A stretch of DNA of 60,530 nucleotides from a virus. Below are positions 16,790 to 24,104 of the stretch, piece by piece. Where the stretch lies: positions 1 through 60,530 of the IMG/VR virus record IMGVR_UViG_3300042938_000567; one strand, given 5' to 3'. The position numbers were made by a program, and so were the translations under genes. How positions within the stretch are numbered: position 1 is the first letter of the stretch; the number at the start of each line of letters is the position of its first letter. A model generated the notes under the pieces. That model was not told the origin of the DNA. It made no database searches and was given only the letters and a program-made list of their open reading frames with translations.

Positions 16790-16983
16790 TGTCAACAGAT
16801 AAAGCATACGAGAAGGCATCCAGATTCATGGATGCTGCACTCCAGATATGGGAGTCACAAGATAAAGAGAGATATTGTATAGCGGAGAATTACTGGAACG
16901 AAGGAATGAAAATCTACAACGAATACTTTATTCAGATAAATGTATTGACAGAGTTACAAGATATTGATAGTTTGCTTCCATGA
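16789..16983 (+). CDS. hypothetical protein, 64 residues
   Basis: MSTDKAYEKASRFMDAALQI; helical and acidic. It overlaps its neighbours by one and four bases within the replication operon. No family recognised. Confidence 0.55.
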   Translation: MSTDKAYEKASRFMDAALQIWESQDKERYCIAENYWNEGMKIYNEYFIQINVLTELQDIDSLLP

Positions 16984-17135
16984 GTGACACACCAGAGACA
17001 GATGATCTCGCTAGGGGAAACCATGTTGTTCCGACCGAGTGGGCGCAGCAACTTGAACGCGAACGCGACGAGGCGCGGGAGGAAGTGAAACTTTTAAAAG
17101 CAATTTTAGACTTAATCAAAAAGGATACAATATGA
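16980..17135 (+). CDS. 51-residue coiled-coil protein
   Basis: MSDTPETDDLARGNHVVPTE, then a charged helix (QLERERDEAREEVKLLK). Both ends overlap neighbouring genes with ATGA junctions, which supports translation. The pattern of an acidic start, a WAQQLERERDEAR segment and a helix is common among small phage proteins of unknown role. Confidence 0.6.
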   Translation: MSDTPETDDLARGNHVVPTEWAQQLERERDEAREEVKLLKAILDLIKKDTI

Positions 17136-17461
17136 TCAACTCAAGAGCTAAAGGAGCCAGAGGTGAGAGAATGTGGAGAGACCAACTCCGCGCCGAAGGT
17201 TACACCGCTAAACGTGGACAACAACACGCAGGAGGACAAGACTCCCCAGACGTAGTATGCGAAGAAATGAAAGGTGTACTCCACTTTGAAGTTAAATGCG
17301 TACAGAATTTAAATTTAGATAAGGCTTGCGAACAGGCCGAGCGTGATGCTAATGGCATTGCGTGGGCTGTCGCTCACAAGAAAAACAACAAAGACTGGAA
17401 GGTTACTATCTCTGCCTCCACGTTCTTTAAACTATTAAGAGATGGAGTAGACGGACTATGA
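17132..17461 (+). CDS. Holliday junction resolvase-like nuclease
   Basis: 109 residues. The N-terminus KGARGERMWRDQLRAEGY, the Gly-rich QQHAGGQDSPDVV and the FEVKC motif form the PD-(D/E)xK core (Glu in GER, Asp in SPDVV, Glu-x-Lys in EVK) of Hjc-like resolvases, followed by a helix (KACEQAERDA). Such enzymes cut branched DNA before packaging or during recombination. Its place after DnaB fits. Confidence 0.65.
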   Translation: MINSRAKGARGERMWRDQLRAEGYTAKRGQQHAGGQDSPDVVCEEMKGVLHFEVKCVQNLNLDKACEQAERDANGIAWAVAHKKNNKDWKVTISASTFFKLLRDGVDGL

Positions 17462-17634
17462 AAAAACCAACCGCTAAACAAGCGAAGATAGCTAAGGTCA
17501 TGGGTGAGTACAAACGTGGGACACTCCACGCTGGTATCAACCCTAAAGGCCCGAAGAAAGCACCACTTGCCAAGAGCAGAAAACAGGCATTGGCTATTGC
17601 TCTTCGCTCTTCTGGAGTTCCAAAGAAGAAGTAA
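17458..17634 (+). CDS. 58-residue basic protein (KVMGEYKRGTLHAG type)
   Basis: Lys-rich. The KVMGEYKRGTLHAG and SRKQALAIAL segments match a small protein family that recurs in many phages, role unknown. First of a run of short basic proteins (17458-18733) that is interrupted by an antisense homing endonuclease. Its last 41 bases overlap the 3' end of that endonuclease. Confidence 0.65.
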   Translation: MKKPTAKQAKIAKVMGEYKRGTLHAGINPKGPKKAPLAKSRKQALAIALRSSGVPKKK

Positions 17635-18136
17635 CTAAACTCAATTCTAATTTTTGATGTTCAGAATTACTCAAAACTTGTAGATTTTCTATTCTATTAT
17701 CAAGTCCGTTTCCATTTATATGATGCACGTGTTCCCATGTTTCAAGTTTTCTTCCAAGATAACATTGCATGATATGCCTGTGTTCTCTAATTCTTTCGCC
17801 ATTAATGGTGATGTAATTATATATTCTTGTAGCGCACTTACCAGCCCTTGCCATAAGTGGACTGACATCTCTTGCTTTTTTTGTATTTTCAGGATTGGCA
17901 ATAGATGTGCATCTGCGAGAGCAATAAAGGGCTGTAGGAATTCTATATTTAGGAACATAAAAAGATGTGGAGCAAATCTTGCAAATTTTTGTTATTCCAT
18001 TTTTTCTTTTTTCTCCTCTTTGTTTCCCAAATCTTTTTGCAACATCAAATCCCACACAACTTCTACAGCAAAATTTTTGAGAATTGCGCCGAGGAAGAAA
18101 TTCTTTATTGCAATGAGAACAAGTTTTAATTTTCAT
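17594..18136 (-). CDS. HNH homing endonuclease (antisense insertion)
   Basis: 180 residues from the ATG at 18136 (MKIKTCSHCNKEF). Two zinc-binding CxxC units (CSHC/FCCRSC and CKIC/YCSRRC) precede an HNH domain (EHVHHINGNGLDNRIENLQV). It lies antisense between two members of the basic-protein run and is more A/T-rich than they are, as expected for a mobile endonuclease. An in-frame upstream start at 18187 would add a hydrophobic segment overlapping the next gene, so I prefer 18136. Confidence 0.75.
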   Translation of the reverse strand: MKIKTCSHCNKEFLPRRNSQKFCCRSCVGFDVAKRFGKQRGEKRKNGITKICKICSTSFYVPKYRIPTALYCSRRCTSIANPENTKKARDVSPLMARAGKCATRIYNYITINGERIREHRHIMQCYLGRKLETWEHVHHINGNGLDNRIENLQVLSNSEHQKLELSLVTSSLELQKSEEQ

Positions 18137-18179
18137 AGCATGAAACATAGCAATCGTAGTTAGTAAAGCAAGTAAAAAT

Positions 18180-18335
18180 ATGAACAAAAAACCAAAAGGG
18201 CTTTATGCCGCAATCAACGCTAAACGCAAACGTATAGAAGCGGGTAGTGGCGAGAAGATGAGGAAGGTTGGAGCCAAAGGCGCACCAACTGCAAAAGCAT
18301 TCAAACAATCAGCAAAAACAGCAAAGAAGAAATAA
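18180..18335 (+). CDS. 51-residue basic protein (LYAAINAKRKRIEAGSGEKM type)
   Basis: Contains LYAAINAKRKR, GSGEKMRKVG and GAPTAKAFKQSAKTAKKK, a pattern known from many unrelated phages as a tiny Lys-rich protein. Possibly nucleic-acid or virion-core associated; function unknown. Separated from the similar gene at 17458 only by the inserted endonuclease. Confidence 0.65.
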   Translation: MNKKPKGLYAAINAKRKRIEAGSGEKMRKVGAKGAPTAKAFKQSAKTAKKK

Positions 18336-18336
18336 T

Positions 18337-18468
18337 ATGAAAAAATCAGGTACACACAAAATGCCAAACGGCAAAATGATGTCAGATTCCGCACACAAGA
18401 AAATGCACGAAAAAAAGGAATCTAAAGCCATGAAGAAAAAAGAAACCAAGCGTGGATACAAATCCTAG
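18337..18468 (+). CDS. 43-residue Lys/Met-rich protein
   Basis: Begins MKKSGTHKMPNGKMM and is very basic. The start at 18337 follows the upstream stop directly. The KKSGTHKMPNGKMM motif recurs in phage genomes next to the previous family. Role unknown. Confidence 0.6.
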   Translation: MKKSGTHKMPNGKMMSDSAHKKMHEKKESKAMKKKETKRGYKS

Positions 18469-18508
18469 TTATAACAAGTTTAGTGAGTTTACACAAAACT
18501 TATAATAT

Positions 18509-18733
18509 ATGGAAAAGAGATTCGCTAAAGTAGTAAAGAACCCAGCTACTGGCAGGACTAAGACTGTCAAGTATGGGCAGAAAGGCGCGACGATCTCTCC
18601 GGGGACGAAGCGTGGTGATAGTTACTGCGCTCGTTCAGCTAAGATCAAAGGAGATTGGAAGTCAGACCCCAATAGCCCGAATAACCTATCCCGTAAAAAG
18701 TGGAAGTGTAAGGGAAGTAAATCAACTAAATGA
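18509..18733 (+). CDS. 74-residue basic protein (GDSYCARSAKI type)
   Basis: Contains GDSYCARSAKIKGDW and NSPNNLSRKKWKC, a conserved small phage protein pattern. Two Cys could bind a metal with a partner. Last of the basic-protein run. It overlaps the next gene by four bases. Confidence 0.65.
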   Translation: MEKRFAKVVKNPATGRTKTVKYGQKGATISPGTKRGDSYCARSAKIKGDWKSDPNSPNNLSRKKWKCKGSKSTK

Positions 18734-18936
18734 AGCGATGCCCTAAGTGTGGATCAAACTCTAGTGTCTGTGATTCTAGGGAACAAGGAGATAGAATAAT
18801 GAGAAGGCGCGACTGCACCAAGTTAGGGTGTAGGACGGGCTGGACAACCTACGAAGTAGACTCTTCTTACATTAAACATATTCAAATGTTAGAAGAGAAG
18901 ATTAAACAACTTAAAGAATTAATGACAAGCATATGA
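18730..18936 (+). CDS. NrdR-like zinc-ribbon protein
   Basis: 68 residues. CPKCGSNSSVCDSRE, RRRDC and CRTGWTTYE (Cys4, Cys7, Cys29, Cys34) match the N-terminal zinc ribbon of the ribonucleotide reductase repressor NrdR. The ATP-cone domain is replaced by a short coiled coil. It may be a small DNA-binding regulator derived from that ribbon; target unknown. Confidence 0.6.
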   Translation: MKRCPKCGSNSSVCDSREQGDRIMRRRDCTKLGCRTGWTTYEVDSSYIKHIQMLEEKIKQLKELMTSI

Positions 18937-18974
18937 GATTCCACGCACTGGGGCTTCCTCATTTTATGTCTTGA
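18933..18974 (+). pseudogene. 5' stub of the glycosyltransferase gene
   Basis: A 13-codon ORF, MRFHALGLPHFMS and a stop, resembles the start of the glycosyltransferase at 19736 (HRYHILGLPH). The DNA agrees at GGGCTTCCTCA in both places. The endonuclease gene between them appears to have separated the old start from the gene and supplied a replacement. Confidence 0.6.
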
Positions 18975-19004
18975 CTAAAACCTAAAACGTGAAATAATAC
19001 TTGA

Positions 19005-19739
19005 ATGAAATATCAGTTATGGCGCAAGTATTGTAAGAAATACATTTCATTGGTTAAATCTTCACAGATTGAAAATGAGGAGTTGATGGAAAAACATCAT
19101 ATCTTCCCTCAAAGTATATTTGGTAAAAATAAAATAATAGTTTCACTTACTCCCAGACAGCATTTTGTGGCACATAAGTTGTTGCATAAGATTTTTCTTT
19201 TTAGAAATGGCGGAAATTCTACAAGGTGTTTTAAAATGGCAAAAGCATTTTGCTGGATGCAAACAAGAAATTGTGTGCAGTTTAACTCAAGAAGATATGA
19301 GTTTTGCAAAAAAATGAGGAGTGAATCAATGCGGGGACAAAATAACCCATTTAAAAATTCAAAATCATTTTCAGCAGAACATAAGAGAAAAATTAGTGAA
19401 TCACTTTTTAAAAACCCTCCAATGAAGGGTAAAAAACATTCTGATGAAACAAAATCAAAAATAAGTAAATCATTGCAAGGAAGAACTTTTATTCATTCTG
19501 AAGAAACAAAAAGAAAAATATCAGAAAAAAATAAAGGAAGAGAAATATCCGAAAAAACCAAAATCGCAGTTAGTGAAAGTAATAAAAAAAGAAAAGGTTC
19601 TAAAAGAACAATTGAAACAAAAGAAAAAATGAGAAATGCACAAATAAATAAACCAAAAGTTAAGTGCCCTTATTGCAATACTATTGGACATTATGCAGCA
19701 ATGGGCAGATGGCATTTTAATAATTGTAAATCAAAGTGA
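19005..19739 (+). CDS. HNH homing endonuclease with NUMOD3-type repeats
   Basis: 244 residues. HNH-like core KHHIFPQSIFGKNKIIVSLT with FVAHKLLHKI, then three or more NUMOD3-type DNA-binding repeats (HSDETKSKISKSLQGR, HSEETKRKISEKNKGR) and a C-terminal zinc finger (CPYCNTIGHYAAMGRWHFNNC). Strongly A/T-rich. Its stop overlaps the start of the glycosyltransferase gene, whose original 5' end is stranded upstream at 18933-18974. Confidence 0.8.
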   Translation: MKYQLWRKYCKKYISLVKSSQIENEELMEKHHIFPQSIFGKNKIIVSLTPRQHFVAHKLLHKIFLFRNGGNSTRCFKMAKAFCWMQTRNCVQFNSRRYEFCKKMRSESMRGQNNPFKNSKSFSAEHKRKISESLFKNPPMKGKKHSDETKSKISKSLQGRTFIHSEETKRKISEKNKGREISEKTKIAVSESNKKRKGSKRTIETKEKMRNAQINKPKVKCPYCNTIGHYAAMGRWHFNNCKSK

Positions 19740-20848
19740 AACACCGATATCATATTTTAGGGCTTCCTCACACAGTCTCATCTAAACAATTTAACGCCTG
19801 TGCTTATACACAGAAAGTAGTTAAATTCGGAAAAATGATGACCGAACGTGGGCATGAAGTAATCCACTACGGGCATGAAGACTCTGACCTACCATGCACT
19901 GAACACGTTACTGTATTAACCAATGATGACTTTAAAAAATCCTATGGTAGCCATGACTGGCGTAAGACATTTTTTAAGTTTGATACTGGTGATCATGCTT
20001 ATCAAACCTTCTACAAAAACGCTATTAAAGAAGTAGGTAAGCGCAAACAAAAACATGACTTTATTCTCCCCTTCTGGGGAAGTGGAGTCAGACCGATATG
20101 CGATGCCCACCAAGATATGATCGTAGTTGAGCCGGGCATTGGATATGCTGGAGGTCACTGGGCTAGATTTAAAGTGTTTGAATCCTATGCCATCTACCAT
20201 GCTTATGCTGGTATGCAAGGTGTAGGTTCCTGTAGACAAGACTGGTATGAAGTAGTCATACCCAACTATTTTGATATTGATGATTTCGATTATAACGAGA
20301 AAAAAGAGGATTACTATCTTTACCTTGGTCGGGTATATTCTGGTAAGGGAGTGGAAGTTGCTATTCAAGCGACTGAAATCCTCGGTAAAAAGCTAGTCAT
20401 AGCTGGGCAAAAAGAGGAAGGTTACGAATTACCTAAACACGTTGAGTATGTAGGGTACGCAGACGTTAATATGAGGAAGAAGTTAATGTCTAACGCGACT
20501 GCTTCTTTCATTCCTTCGATGTATGTAGAACCCTTCGGTGGTGTCCAAGTAGAGAACTTACTATCTGGTACTCCTACCCTAACTACAGACTGGGGATGCT
20601 TCGCAGAAAACAACCCACATGGGATCACAGGATACCGATGCAGGACTATGGGGGATTTCATAGATGCCATGCACAACATCAAGAAGATCAGACCAGCGGA
20701 CTGCCTAGCCTTCGGTAAAAACTTCACCTTAGATAAGGTAGCACCAATGTACGAGAAGTACTTCAATGACATCCTTGATATCTACACGGGTCGGGGATGG
20801 TACGCAGACGGAAACGGACTTAACTCACTCTACAAATACTATCCATGA
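19736..20848 (+). CDS. glycosyltransferase, GT-B fold
   Basis: 370 residues. The C-terminal half has YLGRVYSGKGVEVAIQATEI, KKLVIAGQ and SMYVEPFGGVQVENLLSGTP, the E-x7-E-type region of family 4 retaining enzymes. It would transfer a sugar from a nucleotide donor; target (host surface glycan, phage DNA or virion) unknown. Followed by methyltransferase-like and dCMP deaminase genes in overlapping order. Its 5' end was remodelled by the inserted endonuclease. Confidence 0.8.
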   Translation: MKHRYHILGLPHTVSSKQFNACAYTQKVVKFGKMMTERGHEVIHYGHEDSDLPCTEHVTVLTNDDFKKSYGSHDWRKTFFKFDTGDHAYQTFYKNAIKEVGKRKQKHDFILPFWGSGVRPICDAHQDMIVVEPGIGYAGGHWARFKVFESYAIYHAYAGMQGVGSCRQDWYEVVIPNYFDIDDFDYNEKKEDYYLYLGRVYSGKGVEVAIQATEILGKKLVIAGQKEEGYELPKHVEYVGYADVNMRKKLMSNATASFIPSMYVEPFGGVQVENLLSGTPTLTTDWGCFAENNPHGITGYRCRTMGDFIDAMHNIKKIRPADCLAFGKNFTLDKVAPMYEKYFNDILDIYTGRGWYADGNGLNSLYKYYP

Positions 20849-21387
20849 GCTTTGAATCTGAATACTGGGGAGACTGCTGTAATACCTTCGACGAGGATCA
20901 GAAACACTACGTCTATGCCCAGTACATGGGAATAATGACAGTAGGGTATTCGTTCTCTATGTCAGGGAAGTCGGTAGTAGACATAGGGGGAGGGCCAACT
21001 TCGATGTTACTTAAAACAACTAACCTAGGAAAAGGGTTGGTTGTCGATCCGCTACTATATCCACAATGGACTTACGCTAGGTACGATGCTAAGAAAATAG
21101 ATTGCTTAGTCATCAGAGGGGAAGATTTTATCGGTAACGATAAATTCGACGAAGCGTGGATTTACAATTGCCTCCAACACACAGACGACCCAGAGCTAAT
21201 AATCCAAAACGCAAAACGCGCAGCTAAGATAGTCAGACTCTTTGAATGGGTAGACATCCCACCCCACGAAGGTCATCCCATAGAACTCACAAAAGAAAAC
21301 CTAGACCAATGGTTAGGTAAGGAAGGCAGTACAACCCAACTAGCAAGAGCAGGCTGCTACGGAAAAGCCTACTACAATATAGTATGA
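20845..21387 (+). CDS. SAM-dependent methyltransferase-like protein
   Basis: 180 residues. KSVVDIGGGPTSMLL is a class I motif I and GLVVDPLLYPQW resembles the following acidic loop. EAWIYNCLQHTDDPELIIQN matches the post-motif region of small-molecule methyltransferases. It is coupled to the glycosyltransferase by a four-base overlap, suggesting a shared sugar or surface modification. A palindrome lies inside at 21128. Confidence 0.65.
   Translation: MSFESEYWGDCCNTFDEDQKHYVYAQYMGIMTVGYSFSMSGKSVVDIGGGPTSMLLKTTNLGKGLVVDPLLYPQWTYARYDAKKIDCLVIRGEDFIGNDKFDEAWIYNCLQHTDDPELIIQNAKRAAKIVRLFEWVDIPPHEGHPIELTKENLDQWLGKEGSTTQLARAGCYGKAYYNIV
21128..21143. promoter_or_regulatory. palindromic site 7 (TTATCG-GTAA-CGATAA)
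   Basis: Perfect arms inside the methyltransferase-like gene. Confidence 0.75.
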
Positions 21388-21773
21388 ACTGGGACGAATA
21401 CGCTATGAGTATAGCTGAGGTAGTAGCTAAGAAAAGCAAAGACCCGTGGAGACAAGTCGGGGCAGTCATACTCAGAGAAGACAATTCAATAGCCTCAGTA
21501 GGCTACAACGGATTCCCCCAAGGTATAGAAGAAGACTGGTCAGACAGAGATGAAAGAAGAAAGTACGTCATCCACGCAGAACAGAACGCCCTCAGATACA
21601 CCCAACCCGGCGAAGGAAAGACACTCTGCTCCACATTACTACCATGCTCAGACTGCTTAAAGACCCTAGTAGCCTATAAGATAAAAAGAGTTATCTACAA
21701 AGATATCTACCAAACAGACCCCACCGCCCTAGTCACAGCAGAAAAAATGGGAGTCACCCTAATCCAATTATGA
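21384..21773 (+). CDS. deoxycytidylate (dCMP) deaminase
   Basis: 129 residues. Zinc and catalytic motifs HAEQNAL (His64, Glu66) and PCSDC (Cys88, Cys91), with the N-terminal WDEYAMSIAEVVAKKS helix of the family. It converts dCMP to dUMP for dTTP synthesis during phage replication. Overlaps the methyltransferase-like gene by four bases. Confidence 0.85.
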   Translation: MNWDEYAMSIAEVVAKKSKDPWRQVGAVILREDNSIASVGYNGFPQGIEEDWSDRDERRKYVIHAEQNALRYTQPGEGKTLCSTLLPCSDCLKTLVAYKIKRVIYKDIYQTDPTALVTAEKMGVTLIQL

Positions 21774-21829
21774 TCTACCTACTCCTACTACTAGACTCCA
21801 TCCTCATATACAAAGCATTCAAAAAATGA
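21770..21829 (+). CDS. 19-residue membrane micro-peptide
   Basis: ATG overlaps the deaminase stop and its own stop overlaps the next ATG. The peptide is almost all Leu/Ile/Tyr with a basic end (KAFKK), long enough for a short membrane helix. First of three such peptides in this stretch. Confidence 0.4.
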   Translation: MIYLLLLLDSILIYKAFKK

Positions 21830-22005
21830 AACACAATAAACTCAACCTAGAACAAAACGTATCCCCAAATGACGCTCGAGCTGGATACAAAACTGTCACC
21901 AATGGAGAAGATGTCAAAAAAGCCTGTAACAAATTCCTAGAATCCCGTGGCATCAAACTAACCTCCTTCTTCCAAAAGAACAAGAAATGTCCTACCAAAC
22001 CCTAG
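21826..22005 (+). CDS. 59-residue hypothetical protein
   Basis: MKHNKLNLEQNVSPNDARAG; basic, with CNKFLESRGIKLTSFFQKNK. Joined to the micro-peptide genes on both sides by overlaps. No family recognised. Confidence 0.5.
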   Translation: MKHNKLNLEQNVSPNDARAGYKTVTNGEDVKKACNKFLESRGIKLTSFFQKNKKCPTKP

Positions 22006-22067
22006 CCCTACTCCTAGCTTGGTTAACCCTAGTAGTCTGCCTCCTCCTAGAGAACAAATACAGATGA
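21987..22067 (+). CDS. 26-residue membrane micro-peptide
   Basis: MSYQTLALLLAWLTLVVCLL followed by a charged end: one hydrophobic helix of about 18 residues. It overlaps the preceding gene by 19 bases and the next by four. Confidence 0.45.
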   Translation: MSYQTLALLLAWLTLVVCLLLENKYR

Positions 22068-22141
22068 TACTACTAACCCTATTCATAGCCTACCTACTCT
22101 ATCTCATGTACACCACCAATCATGATCTAGATGGTTACTAG
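22064..22141 (+). CDS. 25-residue membrane micro-peptide
   Basis: MILLTLFIAYLLYLMYTTNH; one hydrophobic helix with a polar tail. Third in the ATGA-linked chain and the last gene before the non-coding region. Confidence 0.45.
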   Translation: MILLTLFIAYLLYLMYTTNHDLDGY

Positions 22142-22883
22142 CAAATAAAGGGATGGTTACATCCCAGTATTGACAGGGTATTTTAGGGGTTTGTGTAGAT
22201 AAAGAGGAGTTTCTGGATTTGGGAGGCTCGCGAGTTTGGGCTGTGTGGGGAGTCCACCCATGCCCTCAGTCTCCAGCCACAAAGAGATTCCTTTAAATGC
22301 TAGGCCACGCTGCACCTAGTTTGATCTGCCCCCTCTCGCTGTCCCGCCTGCTTAGTTTGATTATGTCCCGCCTGATCTTGGCGTGGAATAATCTTTGCCG
22401 ATAGTGTCCGGGCTGTCGCGTGATTGGCTGGCTGGCTGGCTGGCTTATCGTGTCGCATCGAATGTGGCGAGATCGTGACAATGTGAGGCATGAGAGAATA
22501 GGGTGCGAGATTTGCAGAAATAGGCATTTGCTATTTAGTGCAGCGATGCCGTGATTTTGGCTCATGTTGTAAAAAAGGCTACTTTGCTGTATATAGCGAG
22601 ACCGAGCCAGAAAAACATCGCGCTAGAATGGCGCTGGTGACCTTTGTTTGAGTGGAGCTGTGTATTGTCATTGCCTGATTTCGCTCTTATATTCATATAT
22701 CGGTCTATAGCGATATATCGTTGGAACATGACATATCATAATATTCGAATATGTGAATACGTTACTTTGCTTGCTATGTTTCCCCGTGTTTTTTGTATGG
22801 CATGATATGTGCTAATACTTTTCTATTTACAAGCTGGCATAGTTCCTGCTTATGGGGGCTTAAAATAAAACAACATTTGGGTG
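22142..22883 (+). other. long non-coding region, possible origin or control region
   Basis: No convincing ORF. Contents: a TTGACA at 22170; direct repeats TAGTTTGAT and TGTCCCGCCTG, each twice (22317-22375); a five-fold GGCT run (about 22421-22442); and an A/T-rich part (22685-22760) with CGATATATCG and ATATTCGAATAT palindromes. Direct repeats followed by an A/T-rich segment resemble a replication origin. The minus-strand frame at 22293-22565 looks non-coding. Confidence 0.45.
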
Positions 22884-22911
22884 TTGACATATTCAATACT
22901 TAGTGTATTCT
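22884..22911 (+). promoter_or_regulatory. promoter of the accessory gene cluster
   Basis: TTGACA (22884-22889), 16-base spacer, TATTCT (22906-22911). Upstream of a 100-base leader and the genes from 23014 on. The best match to a sigma-70 promoter in the window. Confidence 0.6.
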
Positions 22912-23013
22912 CTCTCTCGTGATGTTCGTTGAGTGGCTCTGAATGAGCCTTAGCGGACAACTTCACAAATTGATCTTTGAAGAAAAAAACTTTTGCACCT
23001 GTCTTTTGATAGG

Positions 23014-23196
23014 ATGCGAACCAATCCAAACCTTGACGCTTTCGAGCGTCTCACATTAGAAAATCACATGACAATCATCAATCACATCCTATCCCTTCCT
23101 GTGTCAGATGACACAATAAACCTTGCTCTAATATGCGCGGCTCTCGTAGTCGTGCGCGTTGGGCTTTCCATCGTTCTTCACAATCTTTCCCGCTAA
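23014..23196 (+). CDS. 60-residue protein with C-terminal membrane helix
   Basis: From the ATG at 23014, MRTNPNLDAFERLTLENHMT, then INLALICAALVVVRVGLSIV, a hydrophobic helix. An in-frame TTG at 22993 and an internal ATG at 23068 are alternatives. Function unknown. Confidence 0.45.
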   Translation: MRTNPNLDAFERLTLENHMTIINHILSLPVSDDTINLALICAALVVVRVGLSIVLHNLSR

Positions 23197-23198
23197 TT

Positions 23199-23540
23199 AT
23201 GACAACAACAAATAACATCACCCTTGGTTCAGTAATTCATGGCACACATCGAAGTGAAGATTTGCTCAGTGCATTCCTGTTTGCCTTAGAAGATATTAAA
23301 TCTCCCGCTGCCGCGAGATACAATGCAGAGCTTATTGAGCTTGGTTTTGGTCATTCAATGTGCGGGGTTTGCGGGATGGGAAATCGTGAGGAATGGCCAG
23401 AGGGGTTTGATGAGCATATAGCGCAGGAAATCATCTCTGAAATGATGGACGCTTTAAATGATCATGCGCCGGATGGCTATTATTTCGGTGTTCATCTCGG
23501 CGATGGTTCGGACTTTGGATTCTGGAAATGTGAAGAGTAA
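23199..23540 (+). CDS. hypothetical protein, 113 residues
   Basis: The start MTTTNNITLGSV at 23199 is chosen because the 22 preceding codons are a shadow of the upstream gene. CGVCGMGNREEWPEGF could bind metal. The C-terminus DGYYFGVHLGDGSDFGFWKC resembles small proteins of plasmid and phage accessory regions. Richer in G/C than the virion genes. Function unknown. Confidence 0.6.
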   Translation: MTTTNNITLGSVIHGTHRSEDLLSAFLFALEDIKSPAAARYNAELIELGFGHSMCGVCGMGNREEWPEGFDEHIAQEIISEMMDALNDHAPDGYYFGVHLGDGSDFGFWKCEE

Positions 23541-23623
23541 AATCGAAACGGGTTCGCCCGTCTTTGCACCTTGGCAAGTGCAGACTGAAGAGAAAGCCAA
23601 AAACTAACTAGAATAATACGAAA
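23541..23623 (+). promoter_or_regulatory. leader with two short hairpins
   Basis: ACGGGTTCGCCCGT and TGCAC-CTTGGCAA-GTGCA form hairpins ahead of the gene at 23624. CTTTGCACCT echoes TTTTGCACCT upstream of the gene at 23014. Possibly a shared leader element. Confidence 0.35.
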
Positions 23624-23989
23624 ATGAAAATGACACTTAATACCTACCAAATAGCAGATGAGTTGAAGCGCGACACTTGCGCCCGCTGGTCTTACAATGG
23701 CTCACTTGCCCTTGCGGAATACCTTGAGGAATATGAGGCCGATAGTGGAGAGGAAATGGAGCTGGACACTTGCGCGATTCGTTGCGACTTCTCCGAACAT
23801 TCCTCCCTCTTAGAATGGGCGCGGGAACATTTCGGCACTACGAACATGGTCGGGGAGTTTTCCATTGAATCAAGTGAAGATGAAGAGGACGTTGACCCCG
23901 AAGGAACGGACGCTAAGATCAAAGCATACATTCAAGACCACGGGACACTCATTGAGTTTGAAGGCGGAGTTATCGTTTCATCGTTTTAA
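23624..23989 (+). CDS. acidic hypothetical protein (ALAEYLEEYE/IRCDFSEHSS type)
   Basis: 121 residues, strongly acidic. ALAEYLEEYEADSGEEMELD, AIRCDFSEHSSLLEWA and TLIEFEGGVIVSSF form a pattern found in small phage and plasmid proteins, sometimes listed as antirestriction-like because of their acidity. This is not a clear ArdA or Ocr protein, so a DNA-mimic role is only a possibility. Confidence 0.6.
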   Translation: MKMTLNTYQIADELKRDTCARWSYNGSLALAEYLEEYEADSGEEMELDTCAIRCDFSEHSSLLEWAREHFGTTNMVGEFSIESSEDEEDVDPEGTDAKIKAYIQDHGTLIEFEGGVIVSSF

Positions 23990-23993
23990 TCCT

Positions 23994-24104
23994 ATGACTA
24001 CCTTCGACAAAATAGCTGTCTTCTCAATCTTCGCTGTCTTTGCTTATGGGATGTTTTCCCTATTCGTTGCCTTCTCAAAATATGTGGAAAGGTTCGGACT
24101 ATGA
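23994..24104 (+). CDS. 36-residue single-pass membrane peptide
   Basis: MTTFDKIAVFSIFAVFAYGM, then FSLFVAFSKY: one long hydrophobic helix. It overlaps the next ATG by four bases. Upstream in-frame codons are a shadow of the previous gene. Confidence 0.5.
   Translation: MTTFDKIAVFSIFAVFAYGMFSLFVAFSKYVERFGL

Noticed and set aside
22293-22445. Repeats in 22293-22445 as a CRISPR array
   Set aside because: The two direct repeats are short and occur only twice with unequal gaps; no array structure.
22293-22565. Minus-strand 90-codon ORF in the non-coding region
   Set aside because: Composition is dominated by repeats (SQPASQPITRQPG from the GGCT run), it has overlapping open frames and no neighbour on that strand.
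22698-22730. CGATATATCG palindromes as further members of the 16-bp family
   Set aside because: Arms and centre spacing differ from TTATCGKWWMCGATAA.
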